From UBA6382 sp963617965 (GTDB lineage: Bacteria > Bacteroidota > Bacteroidia > Bacteroidales > Bacteroidaceae): DNA of 44,417 bases. The stretch's first letter is position 1. Each line of letters begins with the position of its first letter. This document shows, in pieces, positions 9,136 to 17,640 of this stretch. Where the stretch lies: positions 1 through 44,417 of the forward strand of contig CAVEQO010000017.1 of the NCBI GenBank assembly GCA_963617965.1. Reading direction: 5' to 3'. A program made the position numbers and the translations under genes. The notes below the pieces were generated by a model that did no database searches, was not told the origin of the DNA, and worked only from the letters and a program-made list of their open reading frames with translations.

Positions 9136-10347
9136 ATGATTGACGTGAAGAAAATAAGAGAGGATTTCCCGATTCTTTCAACGGAAGTATACAACCACCC
9201 GTTGGTGTATCTGGACAACGGGGCTACCACGCAAAAGCCGCGTTGTGTGGTAGAGGCCGAGCGCACGGAATACTACACCCTCAACGCCAATGTGCACAGG
9301 GGCATACACTATCTGTCGCAGCAGGCCACGGATCTCATGGAACAGGCGCGCGTGAGGGTGAAGGATTTTATCAACGCCGGCAGCGAGGGAAACATAATAT
9401 TCACGAGGGGCACTACAGAGTCTATAAACCTTGTGGCTTCCTCGTTCGGAGAGCTGCTCAATCCTGGCGATGAGATTGTCGTGTCCGAAATGGAGCATCA
9501 TTCCAACATCGTGCCTTGGCAGCTCCTGTGCGAGCGCAAGGGTACAGTGCTGCGTATGTTGCCGTTCAATGATGACGGTACACTTGATATGGTTGCCTAT
9601 GAGAACCTGCTCTGCGACCGCACCAGACTTGTGTGTGTGGCACATGTGAGCAACGTTCTGGGAACGGTAAATCCCGTGAAGGAATTGATAGCCGTTGCCC
9701 ATGCGAGAAACATCCCTGTGTTGGTTGATGCCGCCCAAAGCGTGCCGCACATGAGAGTTGACGTGGAGGATATGGATTGCGATTTTCTGGCGTTCAGCGG
9801 TCACAAGATATACGGCCCCACAGGCATAGGAGTTCTCTACGGCAGGGAAAAATGGCTGGAGGCCATGCCGCCCTATCAGGGAGGCGGCGAGATGATAAGC
9901 TCGGTGAGTTTCGAAAAGACGGTTTTCGAGGGATTGCCGTACAAATTTGAGGCAGGCACGCCCAACTATGTAGGCTGTCACGCTCTGGCCGTTGCTCTTG
10001 ACTATGTGGACAAGATAGGGATGGACAACATCGAGGCCTATGAGCGCAAGTTGACACGTTATGCCATGGACAAGCTGGAACGGATAGACGGGCTGCGCAT
10101 ATTCGGCCGGGCGGAAGACAGGGATGCCGTCTTGTCTTTCCTTGTGGGTGGCATTCACCATCTTGACATGGGTACGCTGCTTGACCGGTTGGGCATTGCC
10201 GTGCGCACGGGACACCATTGCGCCCAACCTGTCATGACGCATTATGGCATAGAGGGCACGGTACGGGCATCGTTTTCGTTCTACAACACTTTTGAAGAGG
10301 CGGACGCTCTTGCCGAGGGCATAAGGCGTGTCGCAAAAATGTTTTAG
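9136..10347 (+). CDS. sufS: Cysteine desulfurase SufS
   Basis: A 403-residue PLP enzyme that removes sulfur from L-cysteine and supplies it to SufBCD. The internal-aldimine lysine is K224 in 'AFSGHKIYGPTGIG'. The catalytic cysteine is C362 in 'RTGHHCAQPVM', the type II (SufS) context. The N-terminus 'IREDFPILSTEVYNHPLVYLD' is typical. It starts 15 bases after sufD behind an AGGAGAGGA ribosome-binding site. No sufE or sufU partner is present here, so the sulfur-transfer partner must be encoded elsewhere. Confidence 0.97.
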   Translation: MIDVKKIREDFPILSTEVYNHPLVYLDNGATTQKPRCVVEAERTEYYTLNANVHRGIHYLSQQATDLMEQARVRVKDFINAGSEGNIIFTRGTTESINLVASSFGELLNPGDEIVVSEMEHHSNIVPWQLLCERKGTVLRMLPFNDDGTLDMVAYENLLCDRTRLVCVAHVSNVLGTVNPVKELIAVAHARNIPVLVDAAQSVPHMRVDVEDMDCDFLAFSGHKIYGPTGIGVLYGREKWLEAMPPYQGGGEMISSVSFEKTVFEGLPYKFEAGTPNYVGCHALAVALDYVDKIGMDNIEAYERKLTRYAMDKLERIDGLRIFGRAEDRDAVLSFLVGGIHHLDMGTLLDRLGIAVRTGHHCAQPVMTHYGIEGTVRASFSFYNTFEEADALAEGIRRVAKMF

Positions 10348-10408
10348 CCTGTGTGGACAACATTTTGTTTTCCGATTGGATAATGTGCGGCAAAAAAGCG
10401 GACAGGAG

Positions 10409-11011
10409 ATGTTGAAACCTTATTTGGTGCCTGATGCTATTGAGGCAGGATGCGATGAAGCCGGTAGAGGCTGTCTTGCCGGCAGTGTGTACGCTGCCGC
10501 AGTGGTGTTTCCTCCTGACTACCGCAATGATGACATCAACGATTCCAAACAGTTGACGGATGCACGTCGCCACATGTTGCGCGAAACGATTGAGCGCGAG
10601 GCTCTGACATGGGCTGTCGGGGTGGTGACGGCGGAGGAAATAGACAGGATAAACATACTCAATGCCTCTATCCTTGCCATGCACAGGGCTCTCGGGCAGC
10701 TCAAGACAGAGCCGCAGTCAATCATTGTCGACGGCAACAGGTTCAAACCGTATCGCAATGTGCCGTGGCAGACAGTGGTCAAGGGTGACGGAAAGTTCCT
10801 TTCCATTGCTGCCGCATCCATTCTTGCCAAGACATACCGTGATGACTATATGGATATGATAGACAGGGAATTTCCCTCTTATGGCTGGAAACGCAACAAG
10901 GGATATCCCACCAAGGAACACCGCGAGGCAATCAGAAAACATGGCATAACTCCCTATCACAGGAAGACGTTCAATCTTCTGCCTCCTATACAACTGGACT
11001 TGTTTGACTGA
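10409..11011 (+). CDS. rnhB: Ribonuclease HII
   Basis: A 200-residue enzyme that cleaves the RNA strand of RNA-DNA hybrids and ribonucleotides embedded in DNA. The N-terminal 'GCDEAGRGCLAG' supplies the first two acidic catalytic residues, 'NDSKQL' follows, and the third and fourth acidic positions fall around 'IIVDGN' and 'AKTYRDDYM'. The C-terminal 'GWKRNKGYPTKEH' is typical. The ATG at 10409 is chosen; an in-frame GTG inside sufS at 10328 would add 27 unrelated residues. Its stop shares one base with the ribD start (TGATG), indicating coupled translation. Confidence 0.95.
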   Translation: MLKPYLVPDAIEAGCDEAGRGCLAGSVYAAAVVFPPDYRNDDINDSKQLTDARRHMLRETIEREALTWAVGVVTAEEIDRINILNASILAMHRALGQLKTEPQSIIVDGNRFKPYRNVPWQTVVKGDGKFLSIAAASILAKTYRDDYMDMIDREFPSYGWKRNKGYPTKEHREAIRKHGITPYHRKTFNLLPPIQLDLFD

Positions 11012-12099
11012 TGAATACGGATGAATTCTATATGGCCCGTTGTCTCCAATTGGCCAAGAACGGAGAATTTGGTGCTGCACCCAACCCTATGGTAGGTGCT
11101 GTCATCGTCTGCAACGGCAGAATAATAGGTGAGGGCTATCATGTCCGTTGCGGCGGACCTCATGCGGAAGTCAACGCTTTCCGCTCCGTCAAAGACGAGT
11201 CCCTTCTCTCTGAAAGCACGCTGTATGTCAGTCTGGAACCTTGCGCACATTACGGCCATACGCCGCCCTGTGCCGATCTGGTGGTTGAAAAGGGCGTGCG
11301 CAGGGTTGTCATAGGATGTATGGACCCGTTTTCCAAAGTACACGGACGTGGAATAAGGATAATCCGCAATGCCGGCATAGACTTGCGGATAGGAGTCCTT
11401 GACAGGGAATGTCAGGAACTCAACCGCCGCTTTATTGTCTACAATACTTGCAGACGTCCGTATATAACACTTAAATGGGCGCAGACTTCCGACGGGGTGA
11501 TGGGTGTCAGGCCCGGTGCTGACGGTTGCGGCAGGCGTCTGATGATCTCGTCGCTTCCGGCATGGCGGAGGGCACACCGTCTGCGGGCGCAGCACAGTGC
11601 TATTCTGGTGGGACGCAACACGGCTTTGTACGACAACCCTTCTCTTACGACACGACTTGTAGACGGGCCGTCTCCGCTCCGCGTAGTGATAGATCCGCAC
11701 GGGAGACTTCCGCAGTCCTTGTCGTTGTTCGACGGGAGTGTGCCGACGTTGGTTGCGGGCTACCGCAAGAAATCATGCGTTGCGGAAAGGCCCAATGTCG
11801 ATTTCCTAAGGATAGACAAGTCCGGGGATTTCTTGGGGCAACTGCTGGACGGCTTGTATAGCCGCAATGTGCAGTCGGTGCTTGTGGAGGGCGGTGCTAC
11901 GGTTCTGCGGCAGTTCCTTGAGCGGGATCTGTGGGATGAGGCGCATGTGGAATATTCATCGCAGAGTTTTGGCCTTGTGTCCGGAAACCTGCCGAAAAGC
12001 CGGGCTGTCTATGCTCCGTCTGTCGGAGTCAGACCCGTGGGCAGTGAACGGTTGGGATCTTCGGTCGTCGAACATTATTCCAGACGTTTTCACGGCTGA
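11011..12099 (+). CDS. ribD: Bifunctional riboflavin biosynthesis deaminase/reductase RibD
   Basis: A 362-residue enzyme catalysing the deaminase and reductase steps after GTP cyclohydrolase II in riboflavin synthesis. The N-terminal deaminase domain (about 1-145) carries the zinc ligands H51 (HAE motif), C78 (EPCAH) and C87 (TPPC). The C-terminal reductase domain (about 148-355) shows 'RPYITLKWAQTSDG' and 'VLVEGGATVLRQFL'. Both domains look intact. It overlaps the rnhB stop by one base. Confidence 0.95.
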   Translation: MNTDEFYMARCLQLAKNGEFGAAPNPMVGAVIVCNGRIIGEGYHVRCGGPHAEVNAFRSVKDESLLSESTLYVSLEPCAHYGHTPPCADLVVEKGVRRVVIGCMDPFSKVHGRGIRIIRNAGIDLRIGVLDRECQELNRRFIVYNTCRRPYITLKWAQTSDGVMGVRPGADGCGRRLMISSLPAWRRAHRLRAQHSAILVGRNTALYDNPSLTTRLVDGPSPLRVVIDPHGRLPQSLSLFDGSVPTLVAGYRKKSCVAERPNVDFLRIDKSGDFLGQLLDGLYSRNVQSVLVEGGATVLRQFLERDLWDEAHVEYSSQSFGLVSGNLPKSRAVYAPSVGVRPVGSERLGSSVVEHYSRRFHG

Positions 12100-12132
12100 C
12101 GGAAGTCCAAAATTGCAGGGTTTTAAATACGC

Positions 12133-12159
12133 TTGCTATTGTAAAAAGACATAACTTTG
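12133..12159 (+). promoter_or_regulatory. Promoter of the DUF4738-like lipoprotein gene
   Basis: TAACTTTG at 12152-12159 matches the Bacteroidota -7 element exactly, with TTG at 12133-12135 upstream. The 16-base spacer is shorter than usual. Transcription would start about 20 bases before the ATG at 12188. Confidence 0.55.
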
Positions 12160-12187
12160 CACCCGTAAGGAATCGCAGACTGTGAAA

Positions 12188-12748
12188 ATGAAAAGGTTAT
12201 TTGTTTTTCTGTGCGTGGTGGCGGGGTTGTGTGCCTGCCGGGACACCAAGCCGGGTATAGACCGTTCCGCTCCTGTGCAGGACAAGCGGGAAGCTTTGAG
12301 CGATGGCAGCGAATATGAAAAAAACGGGCGTTACTGCATTTTCCGCACTCCCGTATCGTTGGATTCCGAAGACGGGGAGTTTAATGTCAGCATAACGATG
12401 CTTCCTGATTTTAGTCAGCCTTCGGTCAACAACGAAAGTTTCAACCGTGTCTACTGCGACAACAAGGCTACCCTCTGCATTACCTCGTCGGGCGACACCA
12501 TTGCGCTCAAGTACTTCAACAAGACCTCGTTTCTGGATTACATCGACCAAAGCATTGCCCCGCGCGCTGTGTTCAACAGGCTCTCATGCCGTGGGTTTAC
12601 AAAAGACGCGGTGAAACTTGAAGCTGAAATTTCCGTGCCCCACAGTGACGAGGAGTGTTATGTGACTATTGTCGTGAACCGTGATGGCACCGTGTCAATG
12701 AAGCGTTTTGAAACGGAGGAAGTTCCTGAGGAAATAGTGGGGGCATGA
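12188..12748 (+). CDS. Putative lipoprotein, DUF4738-like
   Basis: A 186-residue predicted lipoprotein. A short hydrophobic signal ends in the lipobox LCAC, with Cys at about residue 17. The mature part is hydrophilic, with beta-rich stretches such as 'YCIFRTPVSLDSEDGEFNV' and 'CYVTIVVNRDGTVSMK'. It resembles the DUF4738 lipoproteins of Bacteroidales, which have no known function; that assignment is from memory of the family pattern. The ATG at 12188 is used, with an in-frame GTG at 12182 less likely. It has its own promoter and is convergent with ppx. Confidence 0.7.
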   Translation: MKRLFVFLCVVAGLCACRDTKPGIDRSAPVQDKREALSDGSEYEKNGRYCIFRTPVSLDSEDGEFNVSITMLPDFSQPSVNNESFNRVYCDNKATLCITSSGDTIALKYFNKTSFLDYIDQSIAPRAVFNRLSCRGFTKDAVKLEAEISVPHSDEECYVTIVVNRDGTVSMKRFETEEVPEEIVGA

Positions 12749-12810
12749 CATCCGTTCCCGTGCGCATGTGCGGCAGTACTGTTATGCGGATTTGACGGTG
12801 GAAGGTTCTG

Positions 12811-13704
12811 CTACTTGCTGGGCCCGTGGTACAACTCCGCTATTATCCCGTTGCGCACTCCTATGTCGGGCACGGCTATCTCTGTGGCTTTTATTGTGTT
12901 GGCAATGCGCAGGAAAATGGATGAAGCCGGGGTGATGATGTCTGCCCGCTCAAGAGGGACGGAATATTTGCGGGATATTTGTTTGGGCGTGAGTTGCAGA
13001 AGTTCGTGATATAGCGTGTTCATGTCGCTTACGTTTATGAAAGACGGCTTGTCGCTCCAGTTGAGTATGCTCCTTACCATCTTGACACACCCTCCCACGC
13101 CTACATAATGCACGGAACCGTATTCCCGCAGGATGTTTTCCATGGCTTCGTCAAGGGCCGCCTCTTCTTCTCTTGACTGGGTGTCGCACACATAGCGCAT
13201 GGATCCGACCTGAAAGGATCTGGTGAATATCGGTTTCCCCTTTTTCATCAGGCTTGTTTCGGTGCTTCCTCCGCCGACGTCAACAAAAAGGAAAGCGTCG
13301 TCTTCGAGTTCCTGCGGGGTGCGGAAACTCCGGCGTGTCAGCCTTGCCTCCTCCTCGCCTGAAATGATGTCTACGGTCAGACCGCTTATCTGTTTTATCC
13401 GGCGGATGACATCGGAAGAGTTGGCTGCGTCACGGTAGGCGGAGGTGGCGCAGGCACGGTACTTGCTGACACCGTACTCTTTCATCTTGACGGCAAAATG
13501 GCACATGGCAAACGTGAGCATGGCGGCGGTCTTGGGTTGTATCGCTCCGTATGTGAATGTGTCTATGCCGCTTTTCAGGGGCACTCTCTGGTAGTACTCG
13601 TCCTCATGGAGCGTGTCTATATTGTCCTGCAAACACGGATGATCTGTGTTTTTGATTAACAGTCTAAGTGCGTTTGACCCGATGTCGATGGCTGCGATAT
13701 ACAT
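12811..13704 (-). CDS. ppx: Ppx/GppA family phosphatase (exopolyphosphatase-like)
   Basis: A 297-residue member of the actin-fold Ppx/GppA family, which removes phosphate from polyphosphate or the 5' phosphate of pppGpp. Visible motifs are the N-terminal 'AAIDIGSNALRLLI' phosphate loop, the catalytic Glu region 'ISGEEEARL' and the second loop 'FVDVGGGSTE'. It is the short form, lacking the C-terminal HD-like extension of E. coli Ppx. It is last in the minus-strand series, 44 bases after gldH. A relA/spoT gene lies in the same window, but no link is implied. Substrate preference cannot be read from sequence. Confidence 0.88.
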   Translation of the reverse strand: MYIAAIDIGSNALRLLIKNTDHPCLQDNIDTLHEDEYYQRVPLKSGIDTFTYGAIQPKTAAMLTFAMCHFAVKMKEYGVSKYRACATSAYRDAANSSDVIRRIKQISGLTVDIISGEEEARLTRRSFRTPQELEDDAFLFVDVGGGSTETSLMKKGKPIFTRSFQVGSMRYVCDTQSREEEAALDEAMENILREYGSVHYVGVGGCVKMVRSILNWSDKPSFINVSDMNTLYHELLQLTPKQISRKYSVPLERADIITPASSIFLRIANTIKATEIAVPDIGVRNGIIAELYHGPSK

Positions 13705-13748
13705 TGTGGAAAGTGTCGTTTCCCGGAGGATGAAGCCCTGGATCGTTG

Positions 13749-14219
13749 TTATTTGGAAATGCTGATGCCGACATCTCTGATGCCTGACAGCAGGTTGCGT
13801 CTCATGATGTGCGACAGGCGTATGACACCGTGCTGTCCCTTGTACAGGTGCAGTTGGTGCGGAGTTTCTGTTCCTGTTGTGTACAGATACAGCCCCCGTC
13901 CTTCAAGATTGCCCCGGTTGTCTGCAAGCATCACTTCTACGGTGTCACGCGACTGGTATCGGGGATTTTCAAATCTTTGCTCCACTACAACCGAGATGCT
14001 TTGGAACGGGATGTCGCGTGTGGTGCGCACATTCACTCCAAGCTTGTAGTCACCGGAACGCCCTATGCTGTCAACTGGAAAGGAGAGCGTGTTCCGGGCA
14101 TCCCACCCGGAGGAGGGCAATGGTTTGAACTGGTCTGTTATGGTCTGTTCTTTGTCGCAGCCGCATAAGGCACACAGCAGCGTGAGACAGGCGAGACATG
14201 CAGCTTTACTCCTGGCCAT
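13749..14219 (-). CDS. gldH: Gliding motility lipoprotein GldH
   Basis: A 156-residue predicted lipoprotein with lipobox 'LCGC' near residue 20. The mature part matches GldH: 'FPVDSIGRSGDYKLGVNVRTT', 'RDTVEVMLADNRGNLEGRG' and the C-terminal 'HIMRRNLLSGIRDVGISI'. GldH belongs to the gliding/type IX-linked lipoprotein set and is also conserved in non-gliding Bacteroidales. The ATG at 14219 gives the signal peptide directly; the frame is open further upstream inside the previous gene but encodes Arg/Pro-rich sequence. It overlaps the ricT-like stop by 14 bases. Confidence 0.88.
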   Translation of the reverse strand: MARSKAACLACLTLLCALCGCDKEQTITDQFKPLPSSGWDARNTLSFPVDSIGRSGDYKLGVNVRTTRDIPFQSISVVVEQRFENPRYQSRDTVEVMLADNRGNLEGRGLYLYTTGTETPHQLHLYKGQHGVIRLSHIMRRNLLSGIRDVGISISK

Positions 14220-15459
14220 TGTCGTTGCGGTTGGGTCGCCTGTGCCTGAAATTGCGTCTGCGGTTGTTGGCGTGCGGTTCTGCGGGATTTTGGCTGTCGG
14301 CAGTCCGTGGGGGTGTTCCGGCACTGTCTTTGTTGCCGGAGCCGGCCTCGGCATTCTGTGCCTTGTAGTCGGTGCGCCTGTTCTTTTTCTTTCTGCGTTT
14401 GCTCTTGTCGAAACGCGTGAGGCTGTCCTGCTCTGCAAGGTCTACGACTTCCGGTTTCTGTGCCGCTGCAGTTTCGTCGAGAAGGCTGTCCGGCTTTTCG
14501 CCGTGCTGGTTGAGCCTTATTATTTCAGTGGCGCGTTGGCTTGTGATGGTCACGACATTGGCGGCAAAGTGTTTGTCGGTGGAGTAGCTGACAAGACCTG
14601 CCAGAATGTCGGCCTTGAAATAGTAGTAGGTGGTGTCTTTGGTCTCAAGGTTGACATTGCGTTGCGGCAGTTTCTGGAGAGCTTCTGCGTATACCGCCGT
14701 TTCGTAATTGAGGCAGCATTTGAGTTTGGCGCACTGCCCGGCCAGTTTCTGCGGGTTGAGAGACACGTCCTGGCAACGTGCGGCACCAGTGCTCACAGTG
14801 TTGAAGTTTTTCATCCATGTGGCGCAGCACATCTCCCTGCCGCAAGGACCGAAACCGCCTATTAGACCGGCTTCCTGGCGTGCGCCGATTTGCCTCATCT
14901 CGATACGTATGCCGAATTCCTGTGCCAGCACTTTGATGAGCTGCCTGAAGTCAACGCGCTGGTCGGCTATGTAGTAGAAAATGGCCTTTCCGCCATCGCC
15001 CTGATATTCCACGTCTCCTATCTTCATGTCCAGACCGAGTTCCTTGGCAATGGCACGCGAGCGTATCATGGTGCTTTGTTCCAGAGCTTTGGCCTCATGG
15101 AATTTCTCCATGTCAACCTCCTTTGCCAGACGGTATATGCGCCGTGTGCCGGCATCGGCTTTGAGGCGTTGCTTCGACATCTGGAGCGGCACCAGCGGTC
15201 CCGTAAGGCTTACCGTTCCTATATCGTGTCCTGGCGAGGCCTCGACGGCGACTATGTCCCCTTTGTTAAGGGGAATGTGGTTGGAATTCAGAAAATAGTC
15301 CTTGTGTGTATTCTTGAATTGCACCTCCACGAGATCTGTCATATCTATGGCTCCGGGCACGTCTGCCAGATAGTCGTATGTGTTTAGCTGCTTGTCTGTG
15401 CGGCTGCAGCCTTTGGCACTCAGTCCACGGCCTGCACAGCATACTGTATTGTCGTTCAT
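14206..15459 (-). CDS. ricT: PSP1/RicT-family Fe-S protein
   Basis: A 417-residue protein with the PSP1 C-terminal domain typical of RicT/YaaT. Cysteines that bind an Fe-S cluster in the Bacillus homologue are present: C206, C211/C212, C243, C248 and C249 (motifs GPCGREMCC and GQCAKLKCCL). The last ~80 residues are a basic, Arg/Asn-rich disordered tail. In Bacillus RicT acts with RicA and RicF in RNA processing and development; the role in Bacteroidota is not established. It sits next to holB and gldH, a common Bacteroidales order. The ATG at 15459 is chosen over a 20-residue upstream extension. Confidence 0.88.
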   Translation of the reverse strand: MNDNTVCCAGRGLSAKGCSRTDKQLNTYDYLADVPGAIDMTDLVEVQFKNTHKDYFLNSNHIPLNKGDIVAVEASPGHDIGTVSLTGPLVPLQMSKQRLKADAGTRRIYRLAKEVDMEKFHEAKALEQSTMIRSRAIAKELGLDMKIGDVEYQGDGGKAIFYYIADQRVDFRQLIKVLAQEFGIRIEMRQIGARQEAGLIGGFGPCGREMCCATWMKNFNTVSTGAARCQDVSLNPQKLAGQCAKLKCCLNYETAVYAEALQKLPQRNVNLETKDTTYYYFKADILAGLVSYSTDKHFAANVVTITSQRATEIIRLNQHGEKPDSLLDETAAAQKPEVVDLAEQDSLTRFDKSKRRKKKNRRTDYKAQNAEAGSGNKDSAGTPPRTADSQNPAEPHANNRRRNFRHRRPNRNDNGQE

Positions 15460-15526
15460 TTTGTTGTCTTTTATATATGGTTGATGTCTGTGTGTCTTGT
15501 TGCTGTCCCTTGTTGTCAAGGTTGCC

Positions 15527-16648
15527 CTATTTGCTCCTTATGAGTATTGTGGTCTGTAGGGCGAGGTTGAACAGGACGGTCTTGGAATTTACGTTGTTGG
15601 ATATGTCGTTTTGGGCACGCTGGAACTCGTCGGCAAATCTGATTACGTTGCGCTCGTTGATGAATGGTGCGAATTTTCGGGCGAAGGCAAGTTCCTGCGG
15701 CGTCATGAAGTTGAGTTCCGGTCTTCCGAAATTGTACATGAAGTTCTCGCGTATCATGTTCTGCATATACGAGAGCAGCTGTTTCTGCTCGTCCCTGCTT
15801 TGTCGTGCAAGGCTGTCGCTCCATTCCGCAAGGCCTTTCACGTTGCGTGTGTAGGCCATTCTCATAAGTCCGGCGAATTGGTCAAGCATCGCCTGCGGGG
15901 TATCGTCGGCACACAAGTGCCGCAAGGCTGTCAGATAGTTGCCTTTGGATATCCGCGCAATGTCTGTAGCGGCGGTTTTGTCAACTCCGCGCCGCGTGGT
16001 CAGTGCCTCGCACAGATCTTCGTTCTTGACGGGCGGAACGTCAATGCGCTGGGAGCGGCTTAGAACGGTTGTCAGCATCTGTTCCGGATGCTCGCTGCAA
16101 AGAATGAATAGGGTTTTCCCCGACGGCTCCTCAAGTGTCTTGAGCAGGGTGTTGGCCGGTGCTCCCCCCATTTTTTCCGGCAGCCATATAATCATGATCT
16201 TCCAGCCGCCCTCGTAGGGAGTCAGGCTGAGCTTCTGTATGATATTCTGGCTTTCCGCCTCCGGGATGATGGCCTGTTTCCTGTCTGCTTTCATGAAAGC
16301 CAGCCAGTCGTTCAGGTCAAAATACTTGTCGTCCGACAGAAAGTTGCGCCACTCTTTCAGATAGGAGTCTGACGTGGTGGATTCGGATTTCTTGATTACG
16401 GGAAACGAGAAATGCAGGTCGGGGTGTATGAACTTGTTCGTTTTGGTGCATTTGGGACAAACGCCGCAACTGTCGCTTTCGCTTCTGTTGTCACACAGCA
16501 CGAAACTCGCCAGAGCCAGAGCCAGTGCCATTGTGCCGTAGCCCGTTTCTCCGGCAAGCAGGAGGGCGTGGGGCAAACGTCCTGCGTTTGCCTGTTGCCT
16601 CAGTAATCGTTTCACTTCTTCCTGTCCTATGACGTCTTTGAACTGCAT
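15527..16648 (-). CDS. holB: DNA polymerase III subunit delta'
   Basis: A 373-residue clamp-loader subunit. The start 'MQFKDVIGQEEVKRLLR' fits the AAA+ clamp-loader fold. The P-loop position reads GETGYGTMAL and lacks the Walker lysine, as expected for the non-ATPase delta' subunit. A four-Cys zinc site is visible at C52, C61, C64 and C67. The sensor region 'NTLLKTLEEPSGKTLFIL' is typical. The ATG at 16648 was chosen from this N-terminus; the open frame upstream overlaps metF and has no homology. It lies 38 bases after metF. Confidence 0.92.
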   Translation of the reverse strand: MQFKDVIGQEEVKRLLRQQANAGRLPHALLLAGETGYGTMALALALASFVLCDNRSESDSCGVCPKCTKTNKFIHPDLHFSFPVIKKSESTTSDSYLKEWRNFLSDDKYFDLNDWLAFMKADRKQAIIPEAESQNIIQKLSLTPYEGGWKIMIIWLPEKMGGAPANTLLKTLEEPSGKTLFILCSEHPEQMLTTVLSRSQRIDVPPVKNEDLCEALTTRRGVDKTAATDIARISKGNYLTALRHLCADDTPQAMLDQFAGLMRMAYTRNVKGLAEWSDSLARQSRDEQKQLLSYMQNMIRENFMYNFGRPELNFMTPQELAFARKFAPFINERNVIRFADEFQRAQNDISNNVNSKTVLFNLALQTTILIRSK

Positions 16649-16686
16649 CTTTCTTGTATTGCGTCGGTTCGCAGCCGGTACATTGT

Positions 16687-17640
16687 TCAGAATATTTTCT
16701 TTGCCACCTCCCGCAGACTGTCGACATTGCCTGTCATGTAGAAGTGTATGCTTGGGACACCGGCTTTCATCAGCTCCCGGCATTGGTGGATACACCATTC
16801 TATACCCAGAGCTTTCATCTGTTCGTCGTCCTTGCACTTGTATGCCTCTTCCGTGAGTTCCTCGGGCAGGTCGCAGTGAAACAGCCGCGGCAGTATGGCC
16901 AGCTGGCTCTTTTTGGCCAATGGTTTTATGCCGGGAATGATGGGCACCTTGATGCCATCCGCTCTCATCCTGCTCACAAAGTCAAAATATTTTCTGTTGT
17001 CGAAGAACATCTGTGTCACGCCATACTCAGCCCCGAGTTCTGTCTTCTTCTTGAACCATGAAGCGTCGGTCGTGAGGTTGGGGGCCTCTTCGTGCTTTTC
17101 CGGATAGCAGGCCACACCGTAGCTGAAAGCAGGTCCCGCTTTTTTCATGGGCGACCCGTCCACGAAGAAGCCCTTGTTGAAATTGTTGACCTGTTCCTGT
17201 AGCTCGGTGGTGTGGGAATACCCGTTGGGGGTGGGGTGGAATGAAGTGTCTTCACGGGCCTTGTCACCCCTGAGGAGCAGCAGGTTCGAGATTCCCAGAT
17301 ACTGCAGGTCTATTAGCACGTATTCTGTCTCTTCGCGCGTGAAGCCCGAACACAGTATATGGGGTACGATGGGAATATTGAACTCTTGCTGCAGGGCGGC
17401 GGCTACCGCCACGGAGCCGGGTCTGCGTCGCAGGGTGGAGCGTTCCATGAGACCGTTGCCCAAATCCTTCATTACCACCTCACTGCGGTGAGTGGTAATG
17501 TTGATGTATTTCGGATCAAACTCCAGCAGGCTGCGTATGTCGTCCTGAAGCTTCCTTATCCCGTCGCCTTTGAGCGGCGGCAGTACCTCAAACGAGAAAT
17601 TCGTGCGCCCGGTCTGGCTTATCAGTTCGGTTACGGTCAT
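16687..17640 (-). CDS. metF: Methylenetetrahydrofolate reductase
   Basis: A 317-residue FAD enzyme reducing 5,10-methylene-THF to 5-methyl-THF for methionine synthesis. Recognisable stretches are 'FSFEVLPPL' (catalytic Glu), 'LLLRGDKA', the FAD-binding 'FSYGVACYPEKH', 'GAEYGVTQMFFDN' and 'IIPGIKPLAKKSQL'. Length is normal for bacterial MetF. The start codon shares one base with the stop of the upstream CotH-like gene (TAATG), so metF appears translationally coupled to a surface-protein gene, an unusual arrangement. No S-adenosylmethionine riboswitch is visible upstream. Confidence 0.95.
   Translation of the reverse strand: MTVTELISQTGRTNFSFEVLPPLKGDGIRKLQDDIRSLLEFDPKYINITTHRSEVVMKDLGNGLMERSTLRRRPGSVAVAAALQQEFNIPIVPHILCSGFTREETEYVLIDLQYLGISNLLLLRGDKAREDTSFHPTPNGYSHTTELQEQVNNFNKGFFVDGSPMKKAGPAFSYGVACYPEKHEEAPNLTTDASWFKKKTELGAEYGVTQMFFDNRKYFDFVSRMRADGIKVPIIPGIKPLAKKSQLAILPRLFHCDLPEELTEEAYKCKDDEQMKALGIEWCIHQCRELMKAGVPSIHFYMTGNVDSLREVAKKIF

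Noticed and set aside
16687..17640. S-adenosylmethionine riboswitch before metF
   Set aside because: metF starts within the stop codon of the upstream gene, so there is no leader to hold one.
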